Position numbers and translations under genes: made by a program
Shown: piece by piece, positions 62,187 through 64,000 of the stretch
How the letters are laid out: every line of letters starts with the position of its first letter
How positions within the stretch are numbered: position 1 is the first letter of the stretch
Assembly: GCA_021029095.1 (NCBI GenBank)
Contig: JAJOHG010000036.1
Location: 62,001-126,000 of the forward strand
Reading direction: 5' to 3'
Source: Phellopilus nigrolimitatus
Lineage: Eukaryota > Basidiomycota > Agaricomycetes > Hymenochaetales > Hymenochaetaceae
DNA: 64,000 nt
The notes under the pieces: generated by a model
Database searches by the model: none
The model's input: only the letters and a program-made list of their open reading frames with translations
What the model was told of the DNA's origin: nothing

Positions 62187-63489
62187 CTAGAAGGTCAGAT
62201 ATATTTTACGGACGTCCTTGATCTTTGCAGATGCACGACAGACCGGACACTGGCGCTTCCTATCAAGGGCACGATTGATGCATCTATAGGCTAAGATAAT
62301 CAGTCTCTCTTTTTTCTTTTAGATGAAGAAAGTATACGCACGGCGTACAAAAAACGTGACCGCACCGCACACTGCTCAGATCGTCCGCCTGGTCGAGACA
62401 AAGCGGGCACGTGTACCCGGCGTTTGCGCCCGGCATCGCGGAGCTCAAATTCTTTGCAGCAGACGTGCTCGGGGCGGGGACGCTGTCCGCGAGAGTTGAC
62501 GAAGAGGAGGACGCCGAGTTGTTCTCAAGTGACGAGGAGGACGACGGCGGAGGTGGGGACGTGGGTGTAGGCACGGGGACTATGCGCGTGCGCGTGCTTC
62601 GGAGCGCGTCGGCACCTTGCAGGTACGATATCTGAGCGCTCGTGTCCGACTCCGACTCGTCGTCTGAGTGTGCGAGGAAGTCCGAGTCGATATCGTCGTC
62701 TTCGGAATCCTCGTTGGACGAACTGTGGTCGAGGTAACTCCCGTCATCACCACTCCCGTCGCTGGTAAGCCACGACGGCGAACGAGCGCCTCCATCACTG
62801 CCGTCGCGCGGTAGTCCGAGAAAACTCTCCACGGTACGCGACATATGGTCCTCGAACGTCATGCGAAAGAACAGTTCCGCCGTCTCCGCAATTACTTCCT
62901 CCTCCGCCTGCCGCGCCGCGCCAGCGCGAGGACCGGCAGCATTTGTCTCCTCCCTGTCATTCAAGGTCCTAGACCGGGCTCCGCTGTCTGTAGTGTTGGA
63001 CCAATGCCAATTAGGATCAGGCGTTGCTCGTGGCTCGTTGGAAAATGGAATTCCGATTCCTTCGTCGTTCTCGTCCTCGTCATCATCCTCATCCTCATCC
63101 TCATCCTCGTCTTCGCTACCATTGTCACTGTCGTCGCTATTTGCGGAGCCGTAATGACTGTCATCCTCTTCGTCCTCAGAATGCGGGGTAGGGTAGAGCG
63201 TCGGCATGGAGTCGTCAGACTCATACACGTCAAGATACTCGCCGCGGTGCACGGCGGCCATTCGGCGGTGCTGCTGCAGCCGAGCGGGGTCCGCAAAATC
63301 ACGAGAGCAGCGTAGACAGTAGTTATGTGCGGCGGAGTTGGCGAGGTGCGCTCTGAGGCTTGTCCCGGAGAGGAAAGACCGGGCGCAGGGTGTGCAGCGC
63401 GGGTGTCGGGGCGAAGCGTCGACGTGCGCCTGGCGCGCGGCATGTGAAGAGAAGGCGACCATGCACAGGTCACATCTCCAGGTCGACAT
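62187..63489 (-). CDS. C2H2 zinc finger plus RING finger protein (putative E3 ligase)
   Basis: Two exons, 63489-62342 and 62290-62187, joined at a GTGCGT to TTAG intron that splits the RING. The start MSTWRCDLCMVAFSSHAARQ is chosen because it begins directly at the first finger. Three C2H2-like fingers follow (CDLCMVAFSSHAARQAHVD, CTPCARSFLSGTSLRAHL, CLRCSRDFADPARLQQHRR). A very acidic low-complexity centre (Asp/Glu and Ser runs, about residues 100-330) leads to a C-terminal C3HC4-type RING: CPLCLDQADDLSSVRCGHVF, then over the intron CINRALDRKRQCPVC. It ends KIKDVRKIYLTF. RING domains of this type usually recruit E2 enzymes for ubiquitination. Substrate unknown. It lies outside the transposon nest and looks intact. 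From 63490 to 64000 there is only presumed 5' flank. Confidence 0.85.
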
Positions 63490-64000
63490 TGGAAATTGAG
63501 ATCGAGCGTGCCGCCGTAGGAGAAGGTGGCGACGGCGGCGACGGCGACGTTGTCGAATGACGAGACGAAAGCGCGTTGGACTCGTTTGTCTTGATCGGCC
63601 TTGCAGCGGCGCAGCCACGGCCACAAAGCGTGCGAGTACATTGCCATATTGGATGCCATGTTCTCCAACGCGGAAAAATGGGAAGAACCGTGCCTGTGAT
63701 ATACAAGGCTAGACTTTGAAAACCTCAGGATACATGACTTCTCCCTCTTTGTCGTCCTTGTCCGTCACTAGATCACCTTGCCATCTACGTGTTTTCTTAT
63801 CGCTTCTGGAACGTCTATTTGCTTGCATTCACAGTGTGGCCCTTTTCTCTCTGGTTTGTGCATGCAACTAAGTACATGTACGTTGGGAGAACTCTACAGA
63901 CCTATATCCTCATGCGAATTACATCGTGCCGTCCATCCTTGGAAACAATCATACTTAATCTCAAAGCGACCTCTGAAACTTGTGAAAGAAGCGTCTGCGA

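Noticed and set aside
62845..63315. Plus-strand frame with a valine/isoleucine/leucine run (LVLVIILILILILVF)
   Set aside because: It is the reverse of the Glu/Asp-repeat region of the RING finger gene, not a membrane protein.
1..64000. tRNA or rRNA genes
   Set aside because: I saw no cloverleaf with convincing A and B boxes and no rRNA core sequence, but I could not run a covariance search, so a missed tRNA is possible.

Overview
The window looks like nuclear DNA of a basidiomycete fungus, most likely an Agaricomycete (a Polyporales-type wood decayer is my guess). The basis is short GT-AG introns of about 45-70 bases, a high-affinity iron uptake pair (FET3 multicopper ferroxidase and FTR1 permease) typical of these fungi, KDZ, hAT, Tc1/mariner and chromodomain Ty3 transposons of the kinds that fill Agaricomycete genomes, and decayed copies of SEC24, a CAP59-type mannosyltransferase, Argonaute and RPL4. 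Only a few genes look like working host genes. Most of the window is transposons and gene debris. Layout: (1) 1-9.1 kb: a broken SEC24 gene split by a complete 8.1 kb hAT element (295-8399) with an exact 8-bp target duplication. The element carries its transposase, an intact-looking three-exon cargo gene, and fragments of SEC24 and dynein heavy chain. (2) 9.1-16.5 kb: a gene graveyard holding a CAP59-like mannosyltransferase pseudogene interrupted by a short non-autonomous relative of the same hAT, unassigned coding remnants, and an Argonaute pseudogene. (3) 17-29.4 kb: the iron uptake locus. FET3 (minus) and FTR1 (plus) diverge, but the space between them has grown into a large inverted repeat. 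Each arm carries one member of an unrecognised single-exon gene family whose proteins begin MSLIDIS, plus a copy of the FET3 promoter with iron-GATA-type sites. (4) 29.7-59.1 kb: a nest of transposons. A Tc1/mariner element (31348-59117) was hit by a Ty3 retrotransposon (32857-59040), whose third ORF was hit by a KDZ-type element (34575-53001), which was hit by a second, autonomous KDZ element (38562-52301). Target duplications or shared termini support each level. A 127-bp foldback MITE sits in one LTR. (5) 59.1-64 kb: a further member of the MSLIDIS family with the same upstream region as the copies at the iron locus, then an unrelated C2H2 plus RING finger gene on the minus strand. How the parts work together: FET3 oxidises ferrous iron at the cell surface and FTR1 carries the ferric iron in; their promoters share GATA-factor sites that in other fungi are bound by the iron repressor. 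FET3 here has one frameshift against its family, so the pair may be impaired or the base call may be wrong. The most unusual signal is the MSLIDIS family. Four members occur in 44 kb, with a roughly 1 kb upstream region, first twenty codons and 3' UTR that are much better conserved than the middle of the protein. I do not recognise the family. Positions of multi-exon genes come from reading splice signals by eye.
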